A stretch of DNA of 64,000 nucleotides, from positions 744,001-808,000 of the forward strand of contig NZ_FYAK01000002.1 in the NCBI RefSeq assembly GCF_900185615.1, in the 5' to 3' direction. Source of the stretch: Photobacterium malacitanum (GTDB lineage: Bacteria; Pseudomonadota; Gammaproteobacteria; Enterobacterales; Vibrionaceae). Below the pieces are notes generated by a model. It worked only from the letters and a program-made list of their open reading frames with translations. It was not told the DNA's origin and did no database searches. Position numbers and translations under genes: made by a program. This document shows, piece after piece, positions 44,389 through 54,151 of the stretch (its first letter is position 1; each line of letters opens with the position of its first letter).

Positions 44389-45615
44389 TCACAAAGCATT
44401 GTGTTTATTTAAAACATTCTTAATATCGTCAGCAACTTGTTGGCCTAAATATGAGTAAGAACGATTATTTTTAATATAATTATAACCAGCATCCAATTCT
44501 TGTTCTGACATCGGATTTTGGGCTAAATCAATCATCGCATTAGCATAAGATTCACTGCTACCATCGGTAACTCGACCACAGTGTGACTGTTCAATAACAT
44601 ATTGCTGATCAGGTGAATCATTACAAATCATGGCTTTTTTCAACGCCATATATTCCATTGCTTTAGTTGGTGTTGACACATCAAGTAATAGGCCTCGATT
44701 CATAAAACCAATCACCATATCAACCCCTTTTAGATAAGCCCAAGCTTCTTGAGTCGGTACCCAGCCGGTGATAATAAAATCATCAGCTACACCCAACTTT
44801 TGTGCTTCTTCTATTAAACACTCACGATCACGCGTAATTTCAGAATCACCTACAAACAATAACTTAAGGTTAGGAACTTGTTCTTTTGCTTGCTTAAAAG
44901 CTTGAACAATGGTTTCTAATTTACGTAATCGATCTAAGCTACCTAAATAACCAATAACAATAGAATCTTGCCATTGTGGTATATATTTGGGCTCAGTTGC
45001 AGCAGACTCTTCAATTTTATCAAAATCAACCCCCATTGGAACAACCATCATAGTTTGAGGATCAACACCTTTATCTTTCATGTAGTTAAACATGAAATCG
45101 CTCTGAACATAAACACGATCAGAATGAGGTAAAATAAAGCGATAAAGAACGAATTCTTCAACTAGACCTTTTGCTAATAGAATTGGACGCTTCCAACGTG
45201 GAATATTTTCATTTTTATCTTTTGCACGCATTGTTCTGCTTTCTGCATATAAAAATGAAACCCAATAAGTGAAAGGTAATTTAGTCAACTTTGCAGCCAG
45301 TAAAGTAAATAATCCAACCCAAACCATGTCACGTGCTTGAATAACATCATATCCATCTTTTTTAGCTTGCAACGATAATTTGCAAGCATTAAAAAAATAA
45401 GCTAATGAATCCAGATGCTTGTTTGACATCTTTTTGCTGGTCATTAATGTGGTGTCGTTCTCCTTAATAAAGATTGCTTCTTTCTTAGGAATACCAACAA
45501 TTGTTGTTTCAACACCTTGTTTTGGCAGTTCTTTAGAATAAAGTACATCAACATCTGGACGATATGATGGCAACTCTTCTGGAACAAAGTTTATAATCTT
45601 TATCTTACTAGCCAT
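44389..45615 (-). CDS. Glycosyltransferase (EPS)
   Basis: 408 residues with a GT-B/GT4-like layout: IVIGYLGSLDRLRKLETIVQ in the nucleotide-sugar half and DVSTPTKAMEYMALKKAMI near the usual donor-binding glutamates. The N-terminal half has a hydrophobic patch (WVGLFTLLAAKLTKLPFTYWV) that likely contacts the membrane-bound lipid acceptor. Its ATG overlaps the acetyltransferase stop (TAATG), so translation is coupled. Confidence 0.85.
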   Translation of the reverse strand: MASKIKIINFVPEELPSYRPDVDVLYSKELPKQGVETTIVGIPKKEAIFIKENDTTLMTSKKMSNKHLDSLAYFFNACKLSLQAKKDGYDVIQARDMVWVGLFTLLAAKLTKLPFTYWVSFLYAESRTMRAKDKNENIPRWKRPILLAKGLVEEFVLYRFILPHSDRVYVQSDFMFNYMKDKGVDPQTMMVVPMGVDFDKIEESAATEPKYIPQWQDSIVIGYLGSLDRLRKLETIVQAFKQAKEQVPNLKLLFVGDSEITRDRECLIEEAQKLGVADDFIITGWVPTQEAWAYLKGVDMVIGFMNRGLLLDVSTPTKAMEYMALKKAMICNDSPDQQYVIEQSHCGRVTDGSSESYANAMIDLAQNPMSEQELDAGYNYIKNNRSYSYLGQQVADDIKNVLNKHNAL

Positions 45616-46097
45616 TAATAATTCTCATCTATTATTTTTATAACTTTTGCAGGGTTACCAACTGCAATACTATTTTTGGGAATACTTTTAGTAACGATTG
45701 ACCCGGCACCAATAATACAATTATCACCAATAACAACATCCCCTAAAATAATGACGCCAGGACTCAACTCAACGTTATTACCTATCACTGGTGAAACATA
45801 TTTACCGGTTTTTTTATCGATTTTATTACCTATCGTAATATTATGTTTTAATATGACATTATCACCTATAACTACATCTTGATTAATAACGATGTTTTGA
45901 GGGTGATACATCATTAATCCTTTACCTATTGTTGTTCTTGCTGGTATATCTAGTCCACAAAAAAACTTGAAAAACTTCAATATAATCAAGTTAATAATAA
46001 ACGGCTTTCCTCGAAGACCATCGGTATAATAACGAGATGCCAAATTAAAATTTAACATGAAAATTTTTGCTGATAATGGACTATTATTTTTCGACAT
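45615..46097 (-). CDS. Left-handed beta-helix (hexapeptide) acetyltransferase, serine-acetyltransferase-like
   Basis: 160 residues. The C-terminal 100 are hexapeptide repeats (IGDNVILKHNITIGNKI, IGNNVELSPGVIILGDVVIG, IGAGSIVTKSIPKN) ending in GNPAKVI as in CysE-type enzymes. It probably O-acetylates a sugar of the exopolysaccharide. Its ribosome site AGAGGAG can pair with CTCCTCT upstream, forming a hairpin in the leader. It is followed directly by a glycosyltransferase. Confidence 0.85.
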   Translation of the reverse strand: MSKNNSPLSAKIFMLNFNLASRYYTDGLRGKPFIINLIILKFFKFFCGLDIPARTTIGKGLMMYHPQNIVINQDVVIGDNVILKHNITIGNKIDKKTGKYVSPVIGNNVELSPGVIILGDVVIGDNCIIGAGSIVTKSIPKNSIAVGNPAKVIKIIDENY

Positions 46098-46104
46098 TAT
46101 GTTA

Positions 46105-46126
46105 CTCCTCTATTAATGAAGAGGAG
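46105..46126 (-). promoter_or_regulatory. Hairpin that covers the acetyltransferase ribosome binding site
   Basis: On the mRNA, CTCCTCT (from 46126-46120) can pair fully with AGAGGAG (46111-46105), which is the ribosome site 7 bases before the ATG. This would lower translation unless opened. Confidence 0.45.
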
Positions 46127-46193
46127 AACATAACTATTTTCTAACCATACATAAAGCTAATCAATACAAGTTATACCATTAGATATAACGTCG

Positions 46194-47576
46194 CTATATG
46201 CAACTGATGTATCTCTTGTTCATCGTCGCCTTTCTGATTATAAGCATAGCACCTAGACATAAATAAAATTGGAACTGATACACGGGAATTAACGCTAATA
46301 ATGGCGCATAGGGTAATGTTACTAAGCCCGCAACAGTAAAGCCGATAAAAGCAGGTTGCCGTGATAATAATTTTATATCCGCTATAGATAGATCATTTTT
46401 TGAAAACAATGGCTTAGGTTTAGAATTCCAAATAATTAGTAAACTAATTAGCACTAAAAATGAAGTGCCTACAAAGCCGATTTCCCAAAGATAAATAGCA
46501 AGTGCTGTTGAGCCAACATTTAAATTAAATAACATTGAAACATAACCTGGGGTATCACCACCAGGGTTCGAACTATTTAAACCATAACCAAATAATTGAT
46601 CTACAACGCCATGAAGTGTTGATTTTTCTGCCCAAAAGACAATAGACGTTAGCCGTCCTAGTTCATCAACTCGACCATGTAGTCCTTCAATAATCGCATG
46701 AGTATTAAAGATATAGCCGACATTATCCATAAACATATCCCAAATACCCAATTTGGCAGAATATTGGTTTGAATAGGTAACAGCTAATATAGTAATGAAA
46801 ACACCCACTAACACAGTAATAATTGCAATACCTATAATGATGGTCTTCATATTTACTGGTTTAATTTCTTTAATATAACTCGGTAAGATGAATACATACA
46901 TTAAGAAAATAGGTGTAAACAATACAACAAATTGAACTTGAGCAACTATCGCAATCGCAAAACCAATTGTTAAATGAAACAATAATGATTTTAATGACGC
47001 AACACCGTGTTTATACTCAGATAACTTCATGAGCATTATCAACATCGCAAATAGTCCCATGGAGGCACCATTACCCCCCGAGTTCATACTACCGCCAAAT
47101 GTTCCTACCACTGAATCCCATGAGTCCATTTTTCCTTGCGCAGCAACACGAGCAGGGACGACAACCAGTATTTGATATGCGATAACAGGTATTTGAGCAT
47201 AAAACACCCAATATAATTTTTCTGTAATGCGATAAATCTGTGATTCACGGCAGAAGCCGAGCACTAAGCATAATAATAATAAAGGTATACCGAGGCTGTT
47301 TTTAATGCCGGCAATTGTTGGCTTTATTCCCTCTTGCAACAAGGAAGACGCTAATGCTAGAGCAAAAAGCCCAACAAAAAGTACAATTATCATAATTTCT
47401 AAACGATCAAGCTGTTTAAAATTATACCTTGTTTGCAATGGGAGCAATGCCACCATTCCTATAGTCATTAAAAACGGCAGCCATAGAAAAGCACCCACAC
47501 CAGTAAAATACTGTGCTAGCCCGCTAAAAACTAACGTTACAAAAACATAGACTTGGAAATATGCTCCCGTATTCAT
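46194..47576 (-). CDS. Wzy-type polysaccharide polymerase
   Basis: 460 residues with about 11-12 transmembrane helices and a large periplasmic loop in the second half (about 285-360, TYSNQYSAKLGIWDMFMDN ... LFGYGLNSSNPGGD). This is the layout of Wzy/O-antigen ligase-like proteins. It joins repeat units in the periplasm. It follows the flippase stop without a gap and is part of the operon. Confidence 0.8.
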   Translation of the reverse strand: MNTGAYFQVYVFVTLVFSGLAQYFTGVGAFLWLPFLMTIGMVALLPLQTRYNFKQLDRLEIMIIVLFVGLFALALASSLLQEGIKPTIAGIKNSLGIPLLLLCLVLGFCRESQIYRITEKLYWVFYAQIPVIAYQILVVVPARVAAQGKMDSWDSVVGTFGGSMNSGGNGASMGLFAMLIMLMKLSEYKHGVASLKSLLFHLTIGFAIAIVAQVQFVVLFTPIFLMYVFILPSYIKEIKPVNMKTIIIGIAIITVLVGVFITILAVTYSNQYSAKLGIWDMFMDNVGYIFNTHAIIEGLHGRVDELGRLTSIVFWAEKSTLHGVVDQLFGYGLNSSNPGGDTPGYVSMLFNLNVGSTALAIYLWEIGFVGTSFLVLISLLIIWNSKPKPLFSKNDLSIADIKLLSRQPAFIGFTVAGLVTLPYAPLLALIPVYQFQFYLCLGAMLIIRKATMNKRYISCI

Positions 47577-48785
47577 TTATTTAAAACCTTGTTCTTTTAG
47601 TTTCAGTACGCGCTTATTGATATTGATATAAATCATTAAGTACCTGATTGCAGTGAGTACTGAAAACATGATCAATGACAACGCATAATCTTTATAAATA
47701 AGTGGCAATATAATGAATGTAATAACAACAATGAGTAATTGCTCACATTGAATACGCAAAAAGTAATTAGGCGAGCCAAAAATCAACTCAACAACAGTTA
47801 ATGGGACAAATGCTAACATGACAAATACATAAGGTAACATCATGCGTGATGTAGCAATTGATTGTACCCATTGTTCACTAAGGAAACGTTCTGTTAGCCA
47901 AGGATAAACAAAATAGATACCAATAACGACAGCAACTGATAGCCCAAATAATAACGCTCTAACTTGACGGTATTCTTTTATGTTAAAGAATTTATTACGA
48001 AAATCCTCTGACCATTTCGAGAATGTATAATTTCGAACTGACTGCCCCATAATAAGCACAGGTGATAAACAAAACCGATTAACAACAGCAAAATAACCTG
48101 CAACCAGAGGGCTAAACCAATGGTTTATTAATATTGTTGGCAGCTGTAAGCTCGCATTGGCAATAACTTCAGCACTGCCAATACGAGATAAATGTTGCCA
48201 ATGCCTTGCGATATATTTGCATTGTGTCGTTGGATAAAAAGAGCTTATTTTAAAGTCTTTGAAATCAATATATTTATACAACCAATAGCTAATCAAGCTT
48301 AAATGAAACACAGCCCATACATCATATAAATAAATATCTTTCCATGAACATAATGCTGCGCAAAATACAACAACAGTTACAGAAATACGCTGCAAAGCTA
48401 ATTTATTAAATAATTTATATCTTAATAATACATTTTCAGACACGATCATTAACGAATAACTTGCCGTTAATATATAGGTCGGCCAAAAAGGCAAATCAAA
48501 ACTTAAACGAACTAAATAAATATACAGTGCGCTAACAGCCCATGACTGAATGAAACTAAAAACAATCGCAATTTGCAGCTCATCATCACGTACTTTTGTT
48601 AATAAGAAATGCGAGCCATATAACGCAATCTGGGCACCGATCATGATGATACCCAACATTAATGCATAATTACCAACGGCAGACATACCATAGCGATACG
48701 ATATGAATAAAATGGTAAAAGCACCAATTAATTGCGAAATAACTGATGAACCACCAATTGTAGAAGCACTCTTAATTAAGCTCAC
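47577..48785 (-). CDS. Wzx-type oligosaccharide flippase
   Basis: 402 residues, about 12 transmembrane helices, beginning SLIKSASTIGGSSVISQLIG as in MOP-family polysaccharide flippases. The start codon is GTG at 48785, overlapping the stop of the upstream gene (TAGTG). It moves lipid-linked repeat units across the inner membrane for polymerisation by the next gene's product. Confidence 0.85.
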   Translation of the reverse strand: MSLIKSASTIGGSSVISQLIGAFTILFISYRYGMSAVGNYALMLGIIMIGAQIALYGSHFLLTKVRDDELQIAIVFSFIQSWAVSALYIYLVRLSFDLPFWPTYILTASYSLMIVSENVLLRYKLFNKLALQRISVTVVVFCAALCSWKDIYLYDVWAVFHLSLISYWLYKYIDFKDFKISSFYPTTQCKYIARHWQHLSRIGSAEVIANASLQLPTILINHWFSPLVAGYFAVVNRFCLSPVLIMGQSVRNYTFSKWSEDFRNKFFNIKEYRQVRALLFGLSVAVVIGIYFVYPWLTERFLSEQWVQSIATSRMMLPYVFVMLAFVPLTVVELIFGSPNYFLRIQCEQLLIVVITFIILPLIYKDYALSLIMFSVLTAIRYLMIYININKRVLKLKEQGFK

Positions 48786-50875
48786 TAAATAATCCCTTTC
48801 ACATTAACTGGATTAATATTTTCTGCAGCTTCAATAAGTTTTTCGTTTACTTTATTCAATACACAGCCCAGTAAGTTTGCTTTGTTAGACTGTAATTGAT
48901 TAATTGCACTCACAATTTGGTTTGAACTTAAATGGTTCGACTCAACAACAAAAATCACCCCATCAACAAGCTGACTAATGAGTGCTGCATCTTTACCTTG
49001 TTCAACAGCTGGTGTATCGAAAATAATGTAATCATATTGATTATTAAATTCAGCAAACAACGTTTTCAAATTATTATTGGTTAATAACACCAATGGAGAC
49101 AACGTCTTATTATCACCCGCGCCAATAAAGTCAAAGTTAGGTAACTTAATGATACAGTCATCTTGAGTTGCTTTATGAGTGATCAACTCACTCATGCCAA
49201 CATGATGTGGATCAGCTAACGCCTTTGTTAACGCTTTCGTTCTAAAATCAAGATCGACAACCAAAACACGAGAATCGACAGCCAATGATTTAGCAAGCAA
49301 AGCCGATACCGTTGATGTGCCTTCATCTACTATTGTCGACGACACAGCGATCATTTTTGATTGTGTATTCAGCAAATGTATCGCGCTACGAATACCAAAT
49401 GCAGCTTCATCTAAACAAGGCAAGTGGCTATTATTATCAATAACCTCTTTTGCCGTTAGTGGTGCTTTATAATGCTTTATTTCACCTAAAATTTCTAAAC
49501 CAAGGCGACGCTTTATCTCACTGATCGTTAATACTTTATTATTAATAGCAGCTAAAATAACAAAGAATATCGTCGCAATAAGTAAAGACATAATAGCAAT
49601 AACTGCAATTAATAACTTTTTATTCGGTTTTGTTGGTTTTTCTGGAATCAAAGCAGGATCAATCATCGAAGCTGCAGATTCTACAAACTGGCCATTAACC
49701 TCAGTTTCATTTTGACGTTGAATAAGCTGATTATAAATTTTACGCGTTTTGGTAATACCATCAACTAAGTTATTGTATTCTGTCTTTTTATCACCGAGCT
49801 TTTGGAAGTTTGCGGTCATTTTATTAACAGAATCTTGCAGTTGATTTTCTTTTAAAACAGCAGCTTGGTACTGTTCTTTAATGCCTTGTACTATTTGTTT
49901 AATAACAACATTCGCTTGTTGCTGCAAAATCGCTAAGCTTGATTTAGCTTGAATTACCTTCTCATTTTTAGCGCCATAGCGTTTCTCTAAGTCAGATAAT
50001 TGCGTCCGCTGATCAATAATCTTAACACGTAAGTTTTCCATCTGCGGATTACGTGATATCTCAGAAATAGAACCCGCTTTAACACCCGAATTTGCTTGGT
50101 TAGTCACTGTTTTATAAATAGCTTCACTGTGTACACGTTGTGCAACTGCTGCTGCCAAATTTTCATTTAATAGTGATAATTCAGATGTCTGAAAACCATC
50201 AATACCGCGGAATGTAATTAAATGTTCTTTCTTTAAAAAAGCATTTAGATTATCTTCTTTTTTCTGCAAATCTGCTTTAAGATCAGCAATTTGCTTACCT
50301 AATAATACCGACGCATTGTCTGTCGCATCACGATTATCATTAATGGTATAGTTGATATAAGACTGTACAACACTATTTGCAACTTCTGCTGCAAGTGCTG
50401 CTTTTTCTGATTCAAAACCGACATCAACTAATTGTGTTTTACGCACAGCTGAAACAGTTAAGTGCTTTAATAAATAATCAACACTATTGTCTTTTTTTTG
50501 TGCCAATGTTAATGGTTTTTTCGATTTACCATAAAATTCAGGATCATTATAAAGCTTAAGCTCATCAACAACACTGGCAGCTACACGACGCGCTTTAATT
50601 AATTGATACTGAGTTTCGTAATATTCTTTTCGAGTTGCATCAAAGCTTCTAACTTGCTCAAATAATGTTGGCTTTGTTTCATTTGCTTTCAAATATACCG
50701 AAGCAAATGCTTCATATTTTGGTGGCATTTTTAATACTAACGGTGTCATAGCACCCGTTGTAATTACACTAAATGCTAAAACTTTCCACCAATTTTTTTT
50801 TGCTGACTTGATGAAACGAGAAAAGTCAATTGTACTTTCCAATTTCGTTCCTTCATCTACAAACAATGACGACAT
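48785..50875 (-). CDS. Wzc/VpsO-like polysaccharide co-polymerase with degenerate kinase domain
   Basis: 696 residues. The N-terminal Wzz domain with first membrane helix is at about 30-55, followed by a long periplasmic coiled-coil region (about 90-400, GNVR-like) and a second helix near 430 (LLIAVIAIMSLLIATIFFVI). The C-terminal BY-kinase-like domain is at about 495-690. Walker A' (VLVVDLDFR) and Walker B (DYIIFDTPAV) are present, but Walker A reads SSTIVDEGTSTVS: the essential GKS/T lysine is replaced by threonine. No C-terminal tyrosine cluster is visible. It probably sets chain length and links to export but may not phosphorylate itself. Confidence 0.85.
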   Translation of the reverse strand: MSSLFVDEGTKLESTIDFSRFIKSAKKNWWKVLAFSVITTGAMTPLVLKMPPKYEAFASVYLKANETKPTLFEQVRSFDATRKEYYETQYQLIKARRVAASVVDELKLYNDPEFYGKSKKPLTLAQKKDNSVDYLLKHLTVSAVRKTQLVDVGFESEKAALAAEVANSVVQSYINYTINDNRDATDNASVLLGKQIADLKADLQKKEDNLNAFLKKEHLITFRGIDGFQTSELSLLNENLAAAVAQRVHSEAIYKTVTNQANSGVKAGSISEISRNPQMENLRVKIIDQRTQLSDLEKRYGAKNEKVIQAKSSLAILQQQANVVIKQIVQGIKEQYQAAVLKENQLQDSVNKMTANFQKLGDKKTEYNNLVDGITKTRKIYNQLIQRQNETEVNGQFVESAASMIDPALIPEKPTKPNKKLLIAVIAIMSLLIATIFFVILAAINNKVLTISEIKRRLGLEILGEIKHYKAPLTAKEVIDNNSHLPCLDEAAFGIRSAIHLLNTQSKMIAVSSTIVDEGTSTVSALLAKSLAVDSRVLVVDLDFRTKALTKALADPHHVGMSELITHKATQDDCIIKLPNFDFIGAGDNKTLSPLVLLTNNNLKTLFAEFNNQYDYIIFDTPAVEQGKDAALISQLVDGVIFVVESNHLSSNQIVSAINQLQSNKANLLGCVLNKVNEKLIEAAENINPVNVKGII

Positions 50876-50892
50876 TTCTATTTACCCTAAAA

Positions 50893-51426
50893 TTAGAAAA
50901 AGCTTTGATCGATGATTACTGTATCACCAGGATTAACCGCTTGAGTCGGTGATACATCTTTTAATAGTTGGCCATTCGCTAAACGAATATCAACATCACT
51001 ACGATCGGCACGATCAGTAAAACCACCCGCAATAGCGATTGCTTGCTCGCGTGTCAATCCTGGACGATATTCATAACTACCCGGTGCTTTTACTTCACCA
51101 GAAACATATATTTGTCTAAATTGAAGTATGGTTACAGTGACCATTGGATTATTAATATAACCATTTTTCAATCTATCACGAATATCCATAGCAACTTGAT
51201 CTGGCGTTTTTCCTGCCAGTTGTAATTTACCAATGAGTGGATAAATCACATCACCACTCGCATCAATGGTGAACTTCATTGATAAATTTTCTTCGTTATA
51301 AACTCGAATCTGAATTTGATCGCCAGGTCCTAATAAATAATGATTTTTTAGCACTGCAGCAGACGCATTAGTACTAATAAAAAAACTCATTGTTAACATA
51401 AAAATAATAGAAACTATATTTTTCAT
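50893..51426 (-). CDS. SLBB/poly-export periplasmic protein (VpsN-like)
   Basis: 177 residues from the ATG at 51426 (an upstream in-frame ATG would overlap the barrel gene). Signal peptide IIFMLTMSFFISTNASA without a lipobox. A poly-export domain (YLLGPGDQIQIRVYNEENLS) and a single SLBB domain (QIYVSGEVKAPGSYEYRPG) follow, and then the protein ends. It is about half the length of Wza and has no outer-membrane helix, so another protein must form the outer pore; the adjacent beta-barrel gene is the obvious candidate. Confidence 0.85.
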   Translation of the reverse strand: MKNIVSIIFMLTMSFFISTNASAAVLKNHYLLGPGDQIQIRVYNEENLSMKFTIDASGDVIYPLIGKLQLAGKTPDQVAMDIRDRLKNGYINNPMVTVTILQFRQIYVSGEVKAPGSYEYRPGLTREQAIAIAGGFTDRADRSDVDIRLANGQLLKDVSPTQAVNPGDTVIIDQSFF

Positions 51427-51427
51427 C

Positions 51428-52735
51428 TTAAATCGCCACTTTAACTGATAATCCAAATTGATTCTGTTCATAACCTAATTTTCTGATATAAGAGTTGCCG
51501 TCAATGAATACAGGATCAGCACTATTATTAGTATGAAATAACATATATTTATAGCCTAAACTAAATTCAACTTTCGGTCTAAATAAGTAATTTAAGCTTA
51601 AGTCTAAATAATCATATCGATCTTTACGCTTTCGAATATGATATTTATCAGATATATGTTTATATGATAAATTACTTGTTATATGTCCTAAAAACTGATG
51701 TTGCCAAGTAATACTATTTTGTAAAGATTGAACAAAATCGCCAATATTATCGGGTTCTTTTGCCTCACTCAGCGTCTTAAGTATTATTGTTGAGTAATCA
51801 ACAGGTTGCCACTGGTAAGATAGATTCCAGTTCACACCTGAAAAATTGCTGCTTTGCATCTTTTTTTGAACTTTAGAAATTGTCGCTTCTATTTTCGATT
51901 TACCTGTTAATTGACTAATAATAGAAAATGCGCCAATTAACTCATCGTTATCACGATCATGATCTAAATAGCTAAAGTCTTTATATAATAAAGTATAATC
52001 AAAACGCATCCTATCTGTATATTGATGCATAAATGTTACTTTAAAATCATTCTCCGTTACATTTTCATTCTTTAAATATTCTTTAAAAGCAGACTGATAA
52101 CTATCAAGAATGTCATAATCTGTGTACTCTCTTGAAAAATTAAACACAAGATTACCTTTAGCGTCTTTCGCACCATAGGTATATTTGGCGTCTATTTTTT
52201 TCTTCGTTTTACCGACATCATGACCAATATTAAATTTATTAAATGTAGCAGCATTATTTTGCTGCGCATCATTATCAAAGAAAAAACCATTTGTCACGCC
52301 AGTCCCTAGAGCTTCATGGTTTTGGCTATAACTACCTGTTAATTCAAGATGGTGACGAAAACCTAATTCCCACTTAAAAACACCATGAACTTGATGATCA
52401 TCATAGCTATCATCGCTAACTTCATTATTTGTATAATGTCGATAATCACCAGAATAATAAAGCCCAAAGTTTTTAGTGTTACGCTGACCAACCACACTAA
52501 ATACAGGTTTTAAAGAGTAATAATCAGAGCTAATTATGTTGTTATTAAGCTGATGAAGAACATTATCATCAAAACCATAACCACTACTGACCGATGAAGA
52601 AAATTCTAAGCCTAACAAAGGATCTATATGTTTAGAGTCTTGAAAAGTACTATCTGCACTTGCAACAAAACTGCAGGTTGCACAAAAGCAACCTACCAAT
52701 ACTAAATGAATGTTCTTCGTCTTAAATAAATACAT
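51428..52735 (-). CDS. Outer-membrane beta-barrel protein of EPS export (VpsM-like)
   Basis: 435 residues with a signal peptide (LVLVGCFCATCSFVASA) and alternating aromatic/hydrophobic beta strands to the C-terminus (NQFGLSVKVAI), the pattern of the BBP2-type barrels found with capsule and EPS genes. It has the same position as vpsM, between the initiating transferase and the SLBB protein. It is likely the outer-membrane conduit. One base separates its stop from the next ATG. Confidence 0.8.
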   Translation of the reverse strand: MYLFKTKNIHLVLVGCFCATCSFVASADSTFQDSKHIDPLLGLEFSSSVSSGYGFDDNVLHQLNNNIISSDYYSLKPVFSVVGQRNTKNFGLYYSGDYRHYTNNEVSDDSYDDHQVHGVFKWELGFRHHLELTGSYSQNHEALGTGVTNGFFFDNDAQQNNAATFNKFNIGHDVGKTKKKIDAKYTYGAKDAKGNLVFNFSREYTDYDILDSYQSAFKEYLKNENVTENDFKVTFMHQYTDRMRFDYTLLYKDFSYLDHDRDNDELIGAFSIISQLTGKSKIEATISKVQKKMQSSNFSGVNWNLSYQWQPVDYSTIILKTLSEAKEPDNIGDFVQSLQNSITWQHQFLGHITSNLSYKHISDKYHIRKRKDRYDYLDLSLNYLFRPKVEFSLGYKYMLFHTNNSADPVFIDGNSYIRKLGYEQNQFGLSVKVAI

Positions 52736-52738
52736 AAT

Positions 52739-54151
52739 TTAGTACGCTGTCTCGCTAACAAAACCTTTAAAAATAGTCAGAAAAATAATCTGCAAGTCTT
52801 TTGATAGACTCCAGTGTTGAATATATTGTAGGTCGTACTTCACACGCATTTCCATTTTATCTAGCGTATCAGTCTCTCCACGAAAACCTTTTATTTGTGC
52901 AAGACCGGTAATACCAGGTTTAACCTTATGGCGTAGCATGTATTTATCAACAAGAACGCGATATTCTTCATTATGTGCGACAGCATGTGGACGAGGACCA
53001 ACAATTGACATACTACCCTGCAGTACATTAAAAAATTGCGGTAATTCATCTAATGATGTACGACGTATAAACGCACCAAACTTAGTTACGCGAGGATCAT
53101 TCTTGGTCGCTTGAGTAACAACAGCGTCATTTTCCATTACGCCCATAGAACGAAACTTCCAGACTTGGATTCTCTTGCCACCTAAACCATAACGATCTTG
53201 TTTAAATAACACCGGGCCTGGCGAACTGCGTTTAACACCAATAGCGACAGCGATTAAAACCGGTGATATAAGCAAAATAATGACACTGCTGATAATGATG
53301 TCTTCAATACGTTTTAATACTGCTCCCATTCCTTCAAACGGAGAACCGAAAACACTGAAGGTTTGAACATTACCAATGGTATTGATCTGACTCACATTCA
53401 AATCATAAGTATATAAATCAGGAACAAGATAAGTTTCAACAATCGTATCAGATAATAATCTTAAACATTTTTGAATACGATCTTTGGCTACCATTGGTAA
53501 GGCAATATAAACCTCATCAATCTCACCACTTTTCGCTAACTGCACCAACTGCTCAACATTTCCATGCAGCGTTGCTTTTGATAAATAACCAAATCGACTC
53601 TCATTACGATCATCATAATAAGAAATTTCAAATTTTTGATAACGAATATCTTTTCTTAATGCTTGTTCAATCGCAATACCACCTTTCGTCATCCCCAAAA
53701 TAGCAATGCGTCTAACTTGAGAGTTACGCTTTAAGAATTCACGAATAGTATAAATAACTAAGCACTTAACAAAAATCACACACGCAATAGATAACACAAC
53801 CCATTGCCAAACAATCACGTTATTTAAATGTGTATTATTAACACCTTCAAATGAGTTCAATTGCAGGCACAAAAATCGCCATATTAAAAATGACAAGAAA
53901 AATGTTAATAACGTTTTTAGTACCGTAATGGCGTAATCTTGACGAACATATTTCTTATAAAGCCCACTATATTCGCCAATAAGTAAAAAGATCACAGCAA
54001 AAAGAAAACTGGCCGCTAAGCCAACAGCTGTCTCACTAACACCACGTAAAGAAATAAGAAAAGTTAGTGTAACATTGAGCAGTAAGAAATCACTGGCTTT
54101 TATTAATACAGCATAACCATCATCCGCTATTTTTATAGCTTGTTTTTTCAT
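52739..54151 (-). CDS. Undecaprenyl-phosphate glycosyl-1-phosphate transferase (VpsL/WcaJ-like), EPS initiation
   Basis: 470 residues. Four N-terminal membrane helices precede a CoA-binding-like soluble domain (about 140-260) and a membrane-inserted helix (IIISSVIILLISPVLIA). The catalytic polyprenyl glycosylphosphotransferase domain has WKFRSM, TSLDELPQFFNVLQGSMSIVGPRP (written in parts) and KPGITGLAQIKG, ending in VSETAY like WcaJ. It transfers a sugar-1-phosphate, probably glucose, to the lipid carrier and so starts the repeat unit. First gene of the operon. Confidence 0.93.
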   Translation of the reverse strand: MKKQAIKIADDGYAVLIKASDFLLLNVTLTFLISLRGVSETAVGLAASFLFAVIFLLIGEYSGLYKKYVRQDYAITVLKTLLTFFLSFLIWRFLCLQLNSFEGVNNTHLNNVIVWQWVVLSIACVIFVKCLVIYTIREFLKRNSQVRRIAILGMTKGGIAIEQALRKDIRYQKFEISYYDDRNESRFGYLSKATLHGNVEQLVQLAKSGEIDEVYIALPMVAKDRIQKCLRLLSDTIVETYLVPDLYTYDLNVSQINTIGNVQTFSVFGSPFEGMGAVLKRIEDIIISSVIILLISPVLIAVAIGVKRSSPGPVLFKQDRYGLGGKRIQVWKFRSMGVMENDAVVTQATKNDPRVTKFGAFIRRTSLDELPQFFNVLQGSMSIVGPRPHAVAHNEEYRVLVDKYMLRHKVKPGITGLAQIKGFRGETDTLDKMEMRVKYDLQYIQHWSLSKDLQIIFLTIFKGFVSETAY

